Below, piece by piece: positions 42,924 through 50,393 of a stretch of DNA of 64,000 nt. This DNA comes from JAUNSR01 sp036655755 (lineage in GTDB: Bacteria > Bacteroidota > Bacteroidia > Bacteroidales > JAUNSR01): contig JAVVPN010000004.1 in the NCBI GenBank assembly GCA_036655755.1, positions 1 through 64,000 of the forward strand, read 5' to 3'. A model generated the notes under the pieces. That model saw nothing but the letters and a program-made list of their open reading frames with translations, made no database searches and was not told where the DNA came from. Within the stretch, counting starts at the first letter, position 1; each line of letters begins with the position of its first letter. The translations under genes were made by a program, and so were the position numbers.

Positions 42924-43471
42924 TCAGTATAACCGTTCATCATCGCGTAGAATGTAAGACCGCTCACGGTTTTAATCCCCAGTTTGGAGGTGATGTTTTT
43001 GCGATGCGTCAGTACGGTGTTGAGGCTGATACAAAGTTCGTCAGCAATTTCTTTATTAATCAGGCCGCGGGTAATGAGTTTTAAAACCTCTATTTCGCGG
43101 CTTGATAATTCTTCTTGAGTCTCTTTTTTTGCCGACTTCATTATCTTTTCGAATATTTCCTGCAACGCATCAATCAGATTACTCAGATCGGCATGCAGGG
43201 CAAGCGTCATGAATCCGTTGCCCGCGTCTGCATGATCGGTCAGGATGACGGTTTTATTCCGTCGGGGCAGAAAGTAATCATAATTCAGCAATACCGGTTC
43301 GGGTGTGATGAAATAGAGGTCGAAACTGTCTGACGGCTGATGAATGAAGGGTTCTACCGAATGAAACACCCGGCAGTTCCCCTGACTGAAATATTCGGCT
43401 AAAAGTTGTTTTAATCCGTATCCGCACAAAGCGCATGAAGTAACTATTGCAATCTTTTTTTCCGCGACCAT
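42920..43471 (-). CDS. LuxR-type response regulator-like transcription factor
   Basis: A 183-residue regulator. The C-terminal LuxR/NarL helix-turn-helix is clear: LSSREIEVLKLITRGLINKE followed by IADELCISLNTVLTHRKNI and SKLGIKTVSG. The N-terminal domain has the size of a receiver but lacks the usual acidic pocket, so it may respond to something other than phosphorylation. It begins three bases after the hemerythrin-like gene ends and is the last gene of the six-gene operon. Pairing with the hemerythrin-like protein suggests control by oxygen, nitric oxide or redox stress; that is inference. Confidence 0.85.
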   Translation of the reverse strand: MVAEKKIAIVTSCALCGYGLKQLLAEYFSQGNCRVFHSVEPFIHQPSDSFDLYFITPEPVLLNYDYFLPRRNKTVILTDHADAGNGFMTLALHADLSNLIDALQEIFEKIMKSAKKETQEELSSREIEVLKLITRGLINKEIADELCISLNTVLTHRKNITSKLGIKTVSGLTFYAMMNGYTD

Positions 43472-43474
43472 GAA

Positions 43475-44164
43475 TCATGAGTTTAACAGGTTCAACGCTT
43501 CGGTAAGAGGAAATAAAATCTTATTACGGATGCGGTTATGCTGATTGATATCCTTTTCCAGATTACAAATCGCAATCAATACGGCGTAACACAAGTTTTC
43601 ATCATATTCGCCCGAAAGATGTTTGATCATGATGCGTTTGATATCGCATAGTTTCTCTTCCAATACATCAGTTTCTTCCACCTTGGCATTCAGGTAAAGT
43701 TCTTCCGATTTGAATCGTTCCGACAAATTGCGTAATGCCGGGAACACCTGTTGATTATCTTTTTCAATCCGGGCCATTAGCTCCTGTTTGAAAAGGGTAA
43801 AGAATTTGCGTAATACCTGCAGATTGCCATTTTCGGGATCGCTTCGTTCGATGAATGAATTTAGGTGGCGCTCGATATTGGGTAACAAAAAACGCTCGTA
43901 AGATCGGTTCGTCTTTGTAAGATAATCGATGATCTGAGTCGCGCAGAACGACCGGAATTTATTTTCCGGAAAGTAAGACGCATGTATAAATGTATTCAGA
44001 ATAGCGACGAAAAAATCGGTGTCCAGTTTTTTCTCTTCACAAATACCCTGAATCGTTTTATCGCCCAGTCCCAGATGAATTCCAAAACGGTTAATAACGG
44101 GGATCAGGTTAGGATCGTGAAAAATCACGTCGCTTAATTTCATTTCTGCATGAATGAATGCCAT
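43475..44164 (-). CDS. hemerythrin-like (RIC/YtfE-related) protein
   Basis: A 229-residue helical protein. The N-terminus (MKLSDVIFHDPNLIPVINRF, then GIHLGLGDKTIQGICEE) resembles the ScdA-type N-terminal domain of RIC proteins. The rest carries His and Glu residues in a four-helix pattern: FLLPNIERHLNSFIE, a second site around IMIKHLSG, and HNRIRNKILFPLTEAL, a degenerate form of the HExxxE hemerythrin ligand motif. RIC proteins repair iron-sulfur clusters after nitric oxide or oxidative damage; that role is possible but ligand completeness is uncertain. It lies between the cyclo-ligase and LuxR genes with gaps of one and three bases, so it is surely co-transcribed with them. Confidence 0.75.
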   Translation of the reverse strand: MAFIHAEMKLSDVIFHDPNLIPVINRFGIHLGLGDKTIQGICEEKKLDTDFFVAILNTFIHASYFPENKFRSFCATQIIDYLTKTNRSYERFLLPNIERHLNSFIERSDPENGNLQVLRKFFTLFKQELMARIEKDNQQVFPALRNLSERFKSEELYLNAKVEETDVLEEKLCDIKRIMIKHLSGEYDENLCYAVLIAICNLEKDINQHNRIRNKILFPLTEALNLLNS

Positions 44165-44165
44165 A

Positions 44166-44744
44166 TTAAAAGGCTTTAAGATGATAGATAAATTCTTGTT
44201 CAGTAAGTATGCCGTCTAATACACAGTCGAATGGTTCGGTAGGGATGCGGTCGAAAATCTGCCAGGCAAAAGCGAGTCCTATTTTAGGTGCGCCTATTTT
44301 AGGCAATAACCGGTCATAATATCCTTTCCCCCTGCCTAATCGGTTTCCGGCTCTGTCAAAACCCATGCCGGGAATAATGACCAGATCTATTTTTCCGGAC
44401 TCTTCGAAAAGCTCGCCCGTCGGTTCCATGATACCAAAGCCACCGGCTTGTAATTTCTCGGGTTCGTAAGAGCGCAATAATAAATAGTCGTTTTCCACGA
44501 CCGGCAATATAAACTGTTTGCGGGGATGCCATTTCTCTAAAAAACGAGCTGTTTGCACCTCGTCGGGCAGTGCATGATAAAACAGGAGGCACGAGGCCTC
44601 CTGAAATAATGGGTTTTGTTCCAGCCTGGAAAGTATCTCTTCCGAAATACGCTCTTTCCAGTGGGTATCGTATTGTTTTTTCTTTTCGCGGATCAATTGC
44701 CGAAGTTGTTGTTTTTCGGCCTGAACCTTATTTAGATTCTCCAT
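44166..44744 (-). CDS. 5-formyltetrahydrofolate cyclo-ligase
   Basis: ATP-dependent enzyme that returns 5-formyl-THF to the active folate pool as 5,10-methenyl-THF. The 192 residues have the N-terminal Lys-rich segment for ATP (KQQLRQLIREKKKQ) and the signature GRGKGYYDR (137-145), with DLVIIPGMGFDRAG before it. Its start overlaps the end of the S41 protease gene by 17 bases, indicating translational coupling in the operon. The gene name varies between species (ygfA/mthfs), so none is assigned. Confidence 0.93.
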   Translation of the reverse strand: MENLNKVQAEKQQLRQLIREKKKQYDTHWKERISEEILSRLEQNPLFQEASCLLFYHALPDEVQTARFLEKWHPRKQFILPVVENDYLLLRSYEPEKLQAGGFGIMEPTGELFEESGKIDLVIIPGMGFDRAGNRLGRGKGYYDRLLPKIGAPKIGLAFAWQIFDRIPTEPFDCVLDGILTEQEFIYHLKAF

Positions 44745-46371
44745 CGCCTGAATTGTTTTCAGGAAACGCTTTCCCTTTTTTCAACAAATCAATGGCAGTA
44801 TTCAGCGTATTGTCATCGCGTAAGAAAGTGCGATAGAATGCCTCTTCGCCCATGATGTTACGAGCGATATACGCTTCGAGCTGGCGTAGGATGATTGCTT
44901 TTGAAATATTGATATATACCGGACGACGACGTACGCCCTTACTGTCGGCAAAAGCTACAAACTCTTCTAGCAAAGGTTGTGCTTGTAGGTAGCCGATCAG
45001 TTTGTCATAAGTAGTATATTTTAAAAGCTGATCGCGATGTTCGTCCGAGTAGCGGAATGCGAACTGATATAAAAGTCCTGAGTTGATAATGCTGTTAAGG
45101 TAAGAGGTTACCCCGGTCGTATCGCTCGGAACAAAGATATCCGGCATGATTCCCCCGCCTCCGTAAACGGTGCGTCCCAATCGGGTTTTATATTTTAATG
45201 AATCATTCAGGTGAATACTGTCTTTTGAATAGAATTCGCCATGTGAGTAGCGGTTCAGGATATCCATTCCGTAATCTTCATTTTTGCCCAGTTTATAATC
45301 CTTCTGAATGCTACGTCCGGCCGGAGTATAGTAGCGGGCGATGGTCAGACGCAATGCTGATCCGTCATTAAACGGAATCTGCTGCTGTACCAATCCCTTG
45401 CCAAATGAGCGGCGTCCTACAATCGTACCCCGGTCGTTATCCTGGATTGCACCGGCGAAGATTTCACTTGCCGAAGCCGACCATTCATCAATAAGAACAA
45501 CTACGGGAGCATTCTGGAACGCTCCTGTTCCGTTTGAAAATGCTTCATTGCGCGGTATTGTATTCCCTTCTGTATATACGATCAACTGATCTTTCGGTAA
45601 AAACTCGTTCACCATATTGATCGCCATATCCATGTAACCGCCCGAGTTGCCCCGAAGGTCGATCACATACTCTTTTGCACCCTCTTTATTTAATTTTGCA
45701 AGTGCGTTTACAAATTCATTGTATGTAGTACGCCCGAATTTACTAATCTTGATGTATCCGGTCTTATCGTTCAGCTTGTATGAAGCATCCACACTGGTTA
45801 CCGGGATGTCGCCGCGTGTAATGTCGAATGAAAGAATCTCTTTAGCAGTACTTCGTTTTACACCCACTTTTACCAATGAGTTTTTTGGCCCGCGCAACGT
45901 TTTCATAACCCGTTCGTTGGTTACGTCTTTCCCCGTAAAAGTAGAATCGTTGATCTGTACGATGCGGTCGCCCGCCATCAATCCGATTTTTTCAGACGGA
46001 CCGCCCGGTACTACGCTGATCACCATTACCGTATCGTTCTGGATATTGAATGATACGCCGATTCCGCTGAAACTACCCTCCAGCTCCTCGTTGGTCGCCT
46101 CCAGGTCTTTCGCCGGGATATATACAGAGTGCGGATCAAGCTCATTGACAATGGTAGGAATGGCATCTTCTACCAACCGGTCCATATTTACGGAATCCAC
46201 ATATTGATTCTGAATGGTATTAAGCAGCATATCGATCTTGCCGGTCTGCTTTCTTTGCAAGGCCATGCCGATCGGGTCCTGGCTCACCATTTTTCCGATG
46301 TAAATTCCTAAAATAATTGCCAATGCCAGTAAAAGCGGCATCCACACAAATTTTCCTTTATTACTGCTCAT
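44728..46371 (-). CDS. S41 family C-terminal processing peptidase
   Basis: A CtpA/Prc-type serine protease. The 547 residues begin with an N-terminal membrane anchor or signal (about 8-26), then a PDZ domain (about 95-185, with FSGIGVSF and MAGDRIVQIND), then the S41 core. The catalytic Ser lies in SASASE (about Ser300) and the catalytic Lys is Lys325 in RSFGKGLVQQ. The GNSGGYMDMA loop is also typical. It acts in the periplasm on C-terminal tails of envelope proteins. It lies seven bases after the dCMP deaminase gene in the operon. Confidence 0.93.
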   Translation of the reverse strand: MSSNKGKFVWMPLLLALAIILGIYIGKMVSQDPIGMALQRKQTGKIDMLLNTIQNQYVDSVNMDRLVEDAIPTIVNELDPHSVYIPAKDLEATNEELEGSFSGIGVSFNIQNDTVMVISVVPGGPSEKIGLMAGDRIVQINDSTFTGKDVTNERVMKTLRGPKNSLVKVGVKRSTAKEILSFDITRGDIPVTSVDASYKLNDKTGYIKISKFGRTTYNEFVNALAKLNKEGAKEYVIDLRGNSGGYMDMAINMVNEFLPKDQLIVYTEGNTIPRNEAFSNGTGAFQNAPVVVLIDEWSASASEIFAGAIQDNDRGTIVGRRSFGKGLVQQQIPFNDGSALRLTIARYYTPAGRSIQKDYKLGKNEDYGMDILNRYSHGEFYSKDSIHLNDSLKYKTRLGRTVYGGGGIMPDIFVPSDTTGVTSYLNSIINSGLLYQFAFRYSDEHRDQLLKYTTYDKLIGYLQAQPLLEEFVAFADSKGVRRRPVYINISKAIILRQLEAYIARNIMGEEAFYRTFLRDDNTLNTAIDLLKKGKAFPENNSGDGESK

Positions 46372-46377
46372 GATATT

Positions 46378-46818
46378 TTATTCGTTAATTTCGATAAATT
46401 GAACTTCAATTCCGGCGCGGTGTAATAATTGCAAGCCGTCGTCCAAACGGTAACTGTCACCGTAAACCACTCTGCGGATTCCGGATTGAATAATCAGTTT
46501 GGCACATTCTATACAAGGAGAAGAGGTTACATACATGGTAGCCCCCTCACTGCTGTTATTTGATTTTGCCACTTTGGTAATGGCATTTGCTTCTGCATGC
46601 AATACATACGGATAGGTACGGTCATTCTCGTCCTCACACTGGTTTTCAAACCCTGCAGGCGTACCGTTATATCCGTCCGAAATAATCATTTTGTCTTTTA
46701 CAAGCAATGCTCCCACCTGCCGGCGTTTACAATATGAATTTTCGGCCCAGATGAGCGCCATGCGCATATATCTTTTATCTAATTCTAGTTGTTTATCCAT
46801 ATATCTGATTTTATCCAT
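46378..46818 (-). CDS. dCMP deaminase (ComEB-like)
   Basis: Zinc-dependent deaminase that converts dCMP to dUMP for thymidylate synthesis. The 146 residues hold the zinc site HAEANAI (H74, catalytic E76) and PCIEC (C102, C105). SDGYNGTPAGFENQC is characteristic of the dCMP branch of the cytidine deaminase superfamily. The start at 46818 overlaps the antiporter stop by eight bases; a second Met lies six codons on. Part of the six-gene operon. Confidence 0.9.
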   Translation of the reverse strand: MDKIRYMDKQLELDKRYMRMALIWAENSYCKRRQVGALLVKDKMIISDGYNGTPAGFENQCEDENDRTYPYVLHAEANAITKVAKSNNSSEGATMYVTSSPCIECAKLIIQSGIRRVVYGDSYRLDDGLQLLHRAGIEVQFIEINE

Positions 46819-47806
46819 GAATAAGTAAAGTGTAAATATAAAAAATATAAATCAGAACAAATAAAATTCCACCCCATCTTCCAAGACGGCCGCCCATGAA
46901 TAATGCTTTCAGTTTTATCCGGAGCGGCTCACCATATAAAGAAAAGGCCTCCCGGACCGGTAAAAGAAGGAAGATAAGCAGTAAGGAGATACCGCACATC
47001 CAGATGAAGTCGGGTCGGAAATTTGTCCAATCCACCGGAATTGGCCGGATTGCGGCTGTCAGACCAATAACAGAGAGTATGTTGAAAAGGTTTGATCCAA
47101 TGATATTCCCAATGGCAATGTCTGTTTGTTTTTTAAATGCGGCCGACAAGGAGGCGGCCAGTTCTGGCAGGCTCGTACCGAACGCAACGATTGTTACCCC
47201 GATTACGCGCTCGCTGATGCCGTATGATTGGGCGATAGAGGAAGCTCCCTCAATTAGAAAATCAGCTCCGTATGCAAGCCCGACGCATGATCCGGCTATA
47301 AACAGGAGTGATAGCCAGATAGGAATAGGTTTAACAACAACCTCTTCCTCTTCATGGATATGATTTTTGCGCGAATACCAAATCTGCCATATCGTATATC
47401 CGATAAGCGCGATTGCCCCAATGATGCCTTCGATTCGTGTGATGATACTTCCCGCCGCAGCCCATGTAAAAAGTAACGTCGCTATCATCATGACGGGCCA
47501 GTCGAATCGCAAAGAATTCTTCGCCACTTTTAATGGATACACCAATGCGGTCATTCCTAAAATCAATGCGATGTTGGCGATGTTCGATCCTACCACATTG
47601 CCGATCGCTATTTCCGAATTGCCCTTGATGGCAGCTTGAAGGCTCACCAAAAACTCCGGTGCCGAAGTACCGAATGCAATTACTGTCATTCCGATTACCA
47701 ATGGAGATACTTTCAAACGGGTAGCTATCGCTACGCCGCCTCTCACCAGATAATCGCCACTCAAAATAAGAAGGATCAAGCCTCCCACTAATTTAATATA
47801 ATCCAC
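46811..47806 (-). CDS. CaCA-family sodium/calcium antiporter
   Basis: An inner-membrane cation exchanger of the YrbG type. Two inverted repeats each hold the alpha motif: GNVVGSNIANIALILG and GNIIGSNLFNILSVIG, with FGTSAPEFLVSL and FGTSLPELAASL before them. About ten membrane helices. The open frame starts at a TTG (47830), but that codon lies inside a perfect -7 box (47828-47835), so the GTG at 47806 (read as MDYIKLVGGLILLILSG) is a better start, giving 331 residues. It is the first gene of the six-gene minus-strand operon. Confidence 0.9.
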   Translation of the reverse strand: MDYIKLVGGLILLILSGDYLVRGGVAIATRLKVSPLVIGMTVIAFGTSAPEFLVSLQAAIKGNSEIAIGNVVGSNIANIALILGMTALVYPLKVAKNSLRFDWPVMMIATLLFTWAAAGSIITRIEGIIGAIALIGYTIWQIWYSRKNHIHEEEEVVVKPIPIWLSLLFIAGSCVGLAYGADFLIEGASSIAQSYGISERVIGVTIVAFGTSLPELAASLSAAFKKQTDIAIGNIIGSNLFNILSVIGLTAAIRPIPVDWTNFRPDFIWMCGISLLLIFLLLPVREAFSLYGEPLRIKLKALFMGGRLGRWGGILFVLIYIFYIYTLLIHG

Positions 47807-47827
47807 AGCTACATTTATTTTTCCATA

Positions 47828-47835
47828 CAAAAGTA
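47828..47835 (-). promoter_or_regulatory. -7 box for the six-gene operon
   Basis: Reads TACTTTTG on the minus strand, a full match. RNA would start near 47820, which moves the antiporter start to the GTG at 47806. Confidence 0.5.
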
Positions 47836-47945
47836 GAAAATTTAAAACGTCTTCTTTTGTATATCATGGTGATTTTTCCCTTTAGTTTTGATTCGGCTAT
47901 CCGACGAATTTGACGTATTTGTAAAACAGCATTGCGCTTTTGCAC

Positions 47946-47953
47946 TACTTTTG
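47946..47953 (+). promoter_or_regulatory. -7 box for the Crp-type operon
   Basis: TACTTTTG, 29 bases before the ATG at 47983; a GAGGAG-like sequence lies between them. Confidence 0.5.
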
Positions 47954-47982
47954 TTTTTTAAAGAAACAGAGGAGTATCAGAT

Positions 47983-48549
47983 ATGGACGATTTTATCAAG
48001 ATTATACGAAATGTATATCCTTTATCCGACCGGGCGCTTCAATTATTGCTTTTAAAAAGCGAGCGGGTGGTTTTTCCGAAAAATCATCTGTTAATCCGTT
48101 CGGGCGTTATCGAGCATTATGCGTATTTTATAATAAAGGGAATGGCAAGGGGGTATTTCTATAAAGAGGGACGCGATGTAACTTTGTGGTTCGCCACTAC
48201 GGGCATGTCGCTATTATCTATGAATGCCTATCTGTTTCAATCGGCCGGTTATGAGAATATAGAGTTGCTTGAAGCGTGTGAGCTGTTGAAAATACCGCAG
48301 GCCACGTTAAACGAACTGTTCGAAACGGATATTGAACTGGCAAACTGGGGGCGCAGAATGTCGGACTACTTTATTCTGCATCTGGAGCAAATTTTTATGG
48401 AGCGCAGTTTTATGCCGGCTGCCCAGCGTTATCATCAGTTGGTGGCGCAGCAACCGGAAATACTGCAGAAAGTGCCATTAGGTCATATCGCATCTTATCT
48501 GGGAATTTCGCAGGTTTCACTGAGCCGTATTCGCGCGGGCATCCAATAA
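47983..48549 (+). CDS. Crp/Fnr-family transcriptional regulator
   Basis: A 188-residue regulator. The cyclic-nucleotide-binding-like beta roll covers about 20-120 (VVFPKNHLLIRSG, AYFIIKGMARGYF). No FNR-type cysteine cluster is present, so it is not an iron-sulfur oxygen sensor. The C-terminal winged helix ends LGHIASYLGISQVSLSRIRA. Proteins of this short type in Bacteroidota usually control neighbouring transport or stress genes. It heads a three-gene plus-strand operon with an EamA transporter (90 bases downstream) and a GNAT enzyme, and may regulate that operon. Confidence 0.85.
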   Translation: MDDFIKIIRNVYPLSDRALQLLLLKSERVVFPKNHLLIRSGVIEHYAYFIIKGMARGYFYKEGRDVTLWFATTGMSLLSMNAYLFQSAGYENIELLEACELLKIPQATLNELFETDIELANWGRRMSDYFILHLEQIFMERSFMPAAQRYHQLVAQQPEILQKVPLGHIASYLGISQVSLSRIRAGIQ

Positions 48550-48639
48550 TCTTATTTTTTTACATATGTAAAAGGGTTTCTTTTCTTCTTTTCCGAATTT
48601 TACGGCCCGAAATAAAATCGTAATAGAGAACTCAAGAAA

Positions 48640-49569
48640 ATGAAACAATTCAAAGGCCTGTTTTTCGCAATCATTTCATCTGCTACTTTTGGGATGATAC
48701 CTTTATTCGCGTTGCCTGCTCTTAAGGCGGGGGTAAATCTCGAATCAGTATTATTTTATCGTTTTGCCATCTCGGCTGTGGCTATTGGTATGCTCCTTGC
48801 ACTACGGGGGACCTCGTTTCATATCACATTGAAAGAGGGTGTAACTTTGTTCGGATTAGGTGTTTTGTATGCCTTGACGGCTCTTTTTCTTACCGGCTCT
48901 TATTTGTATGTACCCAGCGGGATAGCTACCACCCTTCATTTTTTATATCCGGTAGTAGTAACCATGATTATGATTTTATTTTTCAGACATAAGGTTTCAC
49001 GGCCATTACTCTTTGCGGCATTACTAGCTATAAGTGGAGTGTATCTGCTTTGCAGTACCCAAAGCGGAGGTTCTATCAGTTTGCGGGGTATCGGGATGGT
49101 GTTGATTACGGTAATAACATATGCTTTGTATATTGTGGGGATAAACAAATCATGTGTGCGCGAAATGGATGGATTAAAAATGACGTTTTTTGTGCTGTTG
49201 TCTTCTACCATGGTTTTTGTCGCGAACTTATTTATACATGGAAGCGGATTGTCGGCGATTCCGGATATCCCGACCGGTATTAATCTATTTATGTTAGCCC
49301 TGATACCTACCCTCGTATCCGATCTGACTCTTATCCTGGCTATTCAGCAAATCGGGTCAACCACTACGGCTATTCTCGGCTGTATGGAACCGCTGACCGC
49401 CGTTCTGTTGGGTATTTTATTTCTAAATGAATCATTCGGCGTGTTTCAGCTGGCAGGGGTATTGATTATCCTTCTTGCCGTTTTTATTGTTATAATAGAC
49501 AGCAACCAAGATCAGTTTGCCGGAAAAAGCAAATGGATTACTTTTTTATTCGCACGCAATCGTGCCTGA
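48640..49569 (+). CDS. EamA-type (DMT superfamily) transporter
   Basis: A 309-residue integral membrane protein with ten helices formed by two EamA repeats (about 5-135 and 150-285). Typical features are an early proline-containing helix (FGMIPLFALPAL), VLFYRFAISAVAIGM and the C-terminal repeat ending TAILGCMEPLTAVLLGILFL. Such proteins export amino acids, metabolites or drugs; the substrate is unknown. It lies between the Crp-type regulator and the GNAT gene in one operon. Confidence 0.9.
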   Translation: MKQFKGLFFAIISSATFGMIPLFALPALKAGVNLESVLFYRFAISAVAIGMLLALRGTSFHITLKEGVTLFGLGVLYALTALFLTGSYLYVPSGIATTLHFLYPVVVTMIMILFFRHKVSRPLLFAALLAISGVYLLCSTQSGGSISLRGIGMVLITVITYALYIVGINKSCVREMDGLKMTFFVLLSSTMVFVANLFIHGSGLSAIPDIPTGINLFMLALIPTLVSDLTLILAIQQIGSTTTAILGCMEPLTAVLLGILFLNESFGVFQLAGVLIILLAVFIVIIDSNQDQFAGKSKWITFLFARNRA

Positions 49570-49607
49570 TATCATAAACAGAACAGAAAACTTAATAGAT
49601 TAAGAAT

Positions 49608-50141
49608 ATGATTGAAATAAGAAGAATTACACAGTCAGACGATCAGACTCTGACCCCTTTGATTGCGCTATACGAGGCATCTTTCCCGGAAGAGGAGCGC
49701 AGAGAACTTTCGCAATTGAAAAAATTAATCGATTCGGCAGGGCAAATGTTCCTCAACGCGGTGTTTTTTGAAGATCAAATTGCGGGATTATTTATTTACT
49801 GGAAAATGGACGGGTTTTATTATCTCGAACATCTTGCAGTACAGCCTGAACTGCGCAATCAAAAACTTGGCGCACGTATTCTGGCATGGGCCGACCAAAA
49901 TCTGCAAGGACTGCGTCTGCTCGAAGTAGAGCCGGATACAACCGAGATGGCCGCGCGCAGAATCGGTTATTATAAGCGCAACGGGTATGATATACTCACC
50001 AAAGATTATGTGCAACCCTCTTATCGCACGGACGAAGATGCCTGCGAATTGTGGATTATGGGAAATACAGACTCGGCCGATTTAGACAATTATATTTGTC
50101 AAATAAAAGAACATGCGTATCGAAGACCACAGTGCTTGTAA
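49608..50141 (+). CDS. GNAT-family N-acetyltransferase
   Basis: A 177-residue acetyl-CoA-dependent acyltransferase. The central strand and pyrophosphate loop are clear: YYLEHLAVQPELRNQKLGAR (the Q/RxxGxG/A-type loop is NQKLGA), followed by LLEVEPDTTEMAARRIGYYK and KRNGYDI. The acceptor is unknown. It is the last gene of the Crp-EamA-GNAT unit, 38 bases after the transporter, and ends at a strong terminator. Confidence 0.85.
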   Translation: MIEIRRITQSDDQTLTPLIALYEASFPEEERRELSQLKKLIDSAGQMFLNAVFFEDQIAGLFIYWKMDGFYYLEHLAVQPELRNQKLGARILAWADQNLQGLRLLEVEPDTTEMAARRIGYYKRNGYDILTKDYVQPSYRTDEDACELWIMGNTDSADLDNYICQIKEHAYRRPQCL

Positions 50142-50177
50142 ATAGTTTGGTGGGGGATGCTTTTAGATCATTTACCA

Positions 50178-50218
50178 AAGCCCAATCCGTTTTCGGATTG
50201 GGCTTTTTCTTTTTTTTC
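50178..50218 (+). terminator. terminator after the GNAT gene
   Basis: Perfect 12-bp stem (50178-50189 with 50194-50205, TTTT loop) followed by a long T-rich tract broken by a single C. Confidence 0.92.
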
Positions 50219-50393
50219 TAAAAAAAGTCACGATATGAATGAGTAATAAGGAGTAGATAGTTGTTACATAATAAGAATAATAATTAATTAAATAAAAATG
50301 AGTAATTCTTATGATATTTGAATTTTTATAAATAGTTTTAAATAACTAATCCGCTAAAAGCGATTACAGTAACCCTTAATTACTTTATTTATT

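Noticed and set aside
50230..50320. ATGAGTAAT repeated upstream of SusC as a regulator site
   Set aside because: Short, AT-rich and without symmetry; could easily be chance. The nearby GATATTTG is only a partial -7 match.
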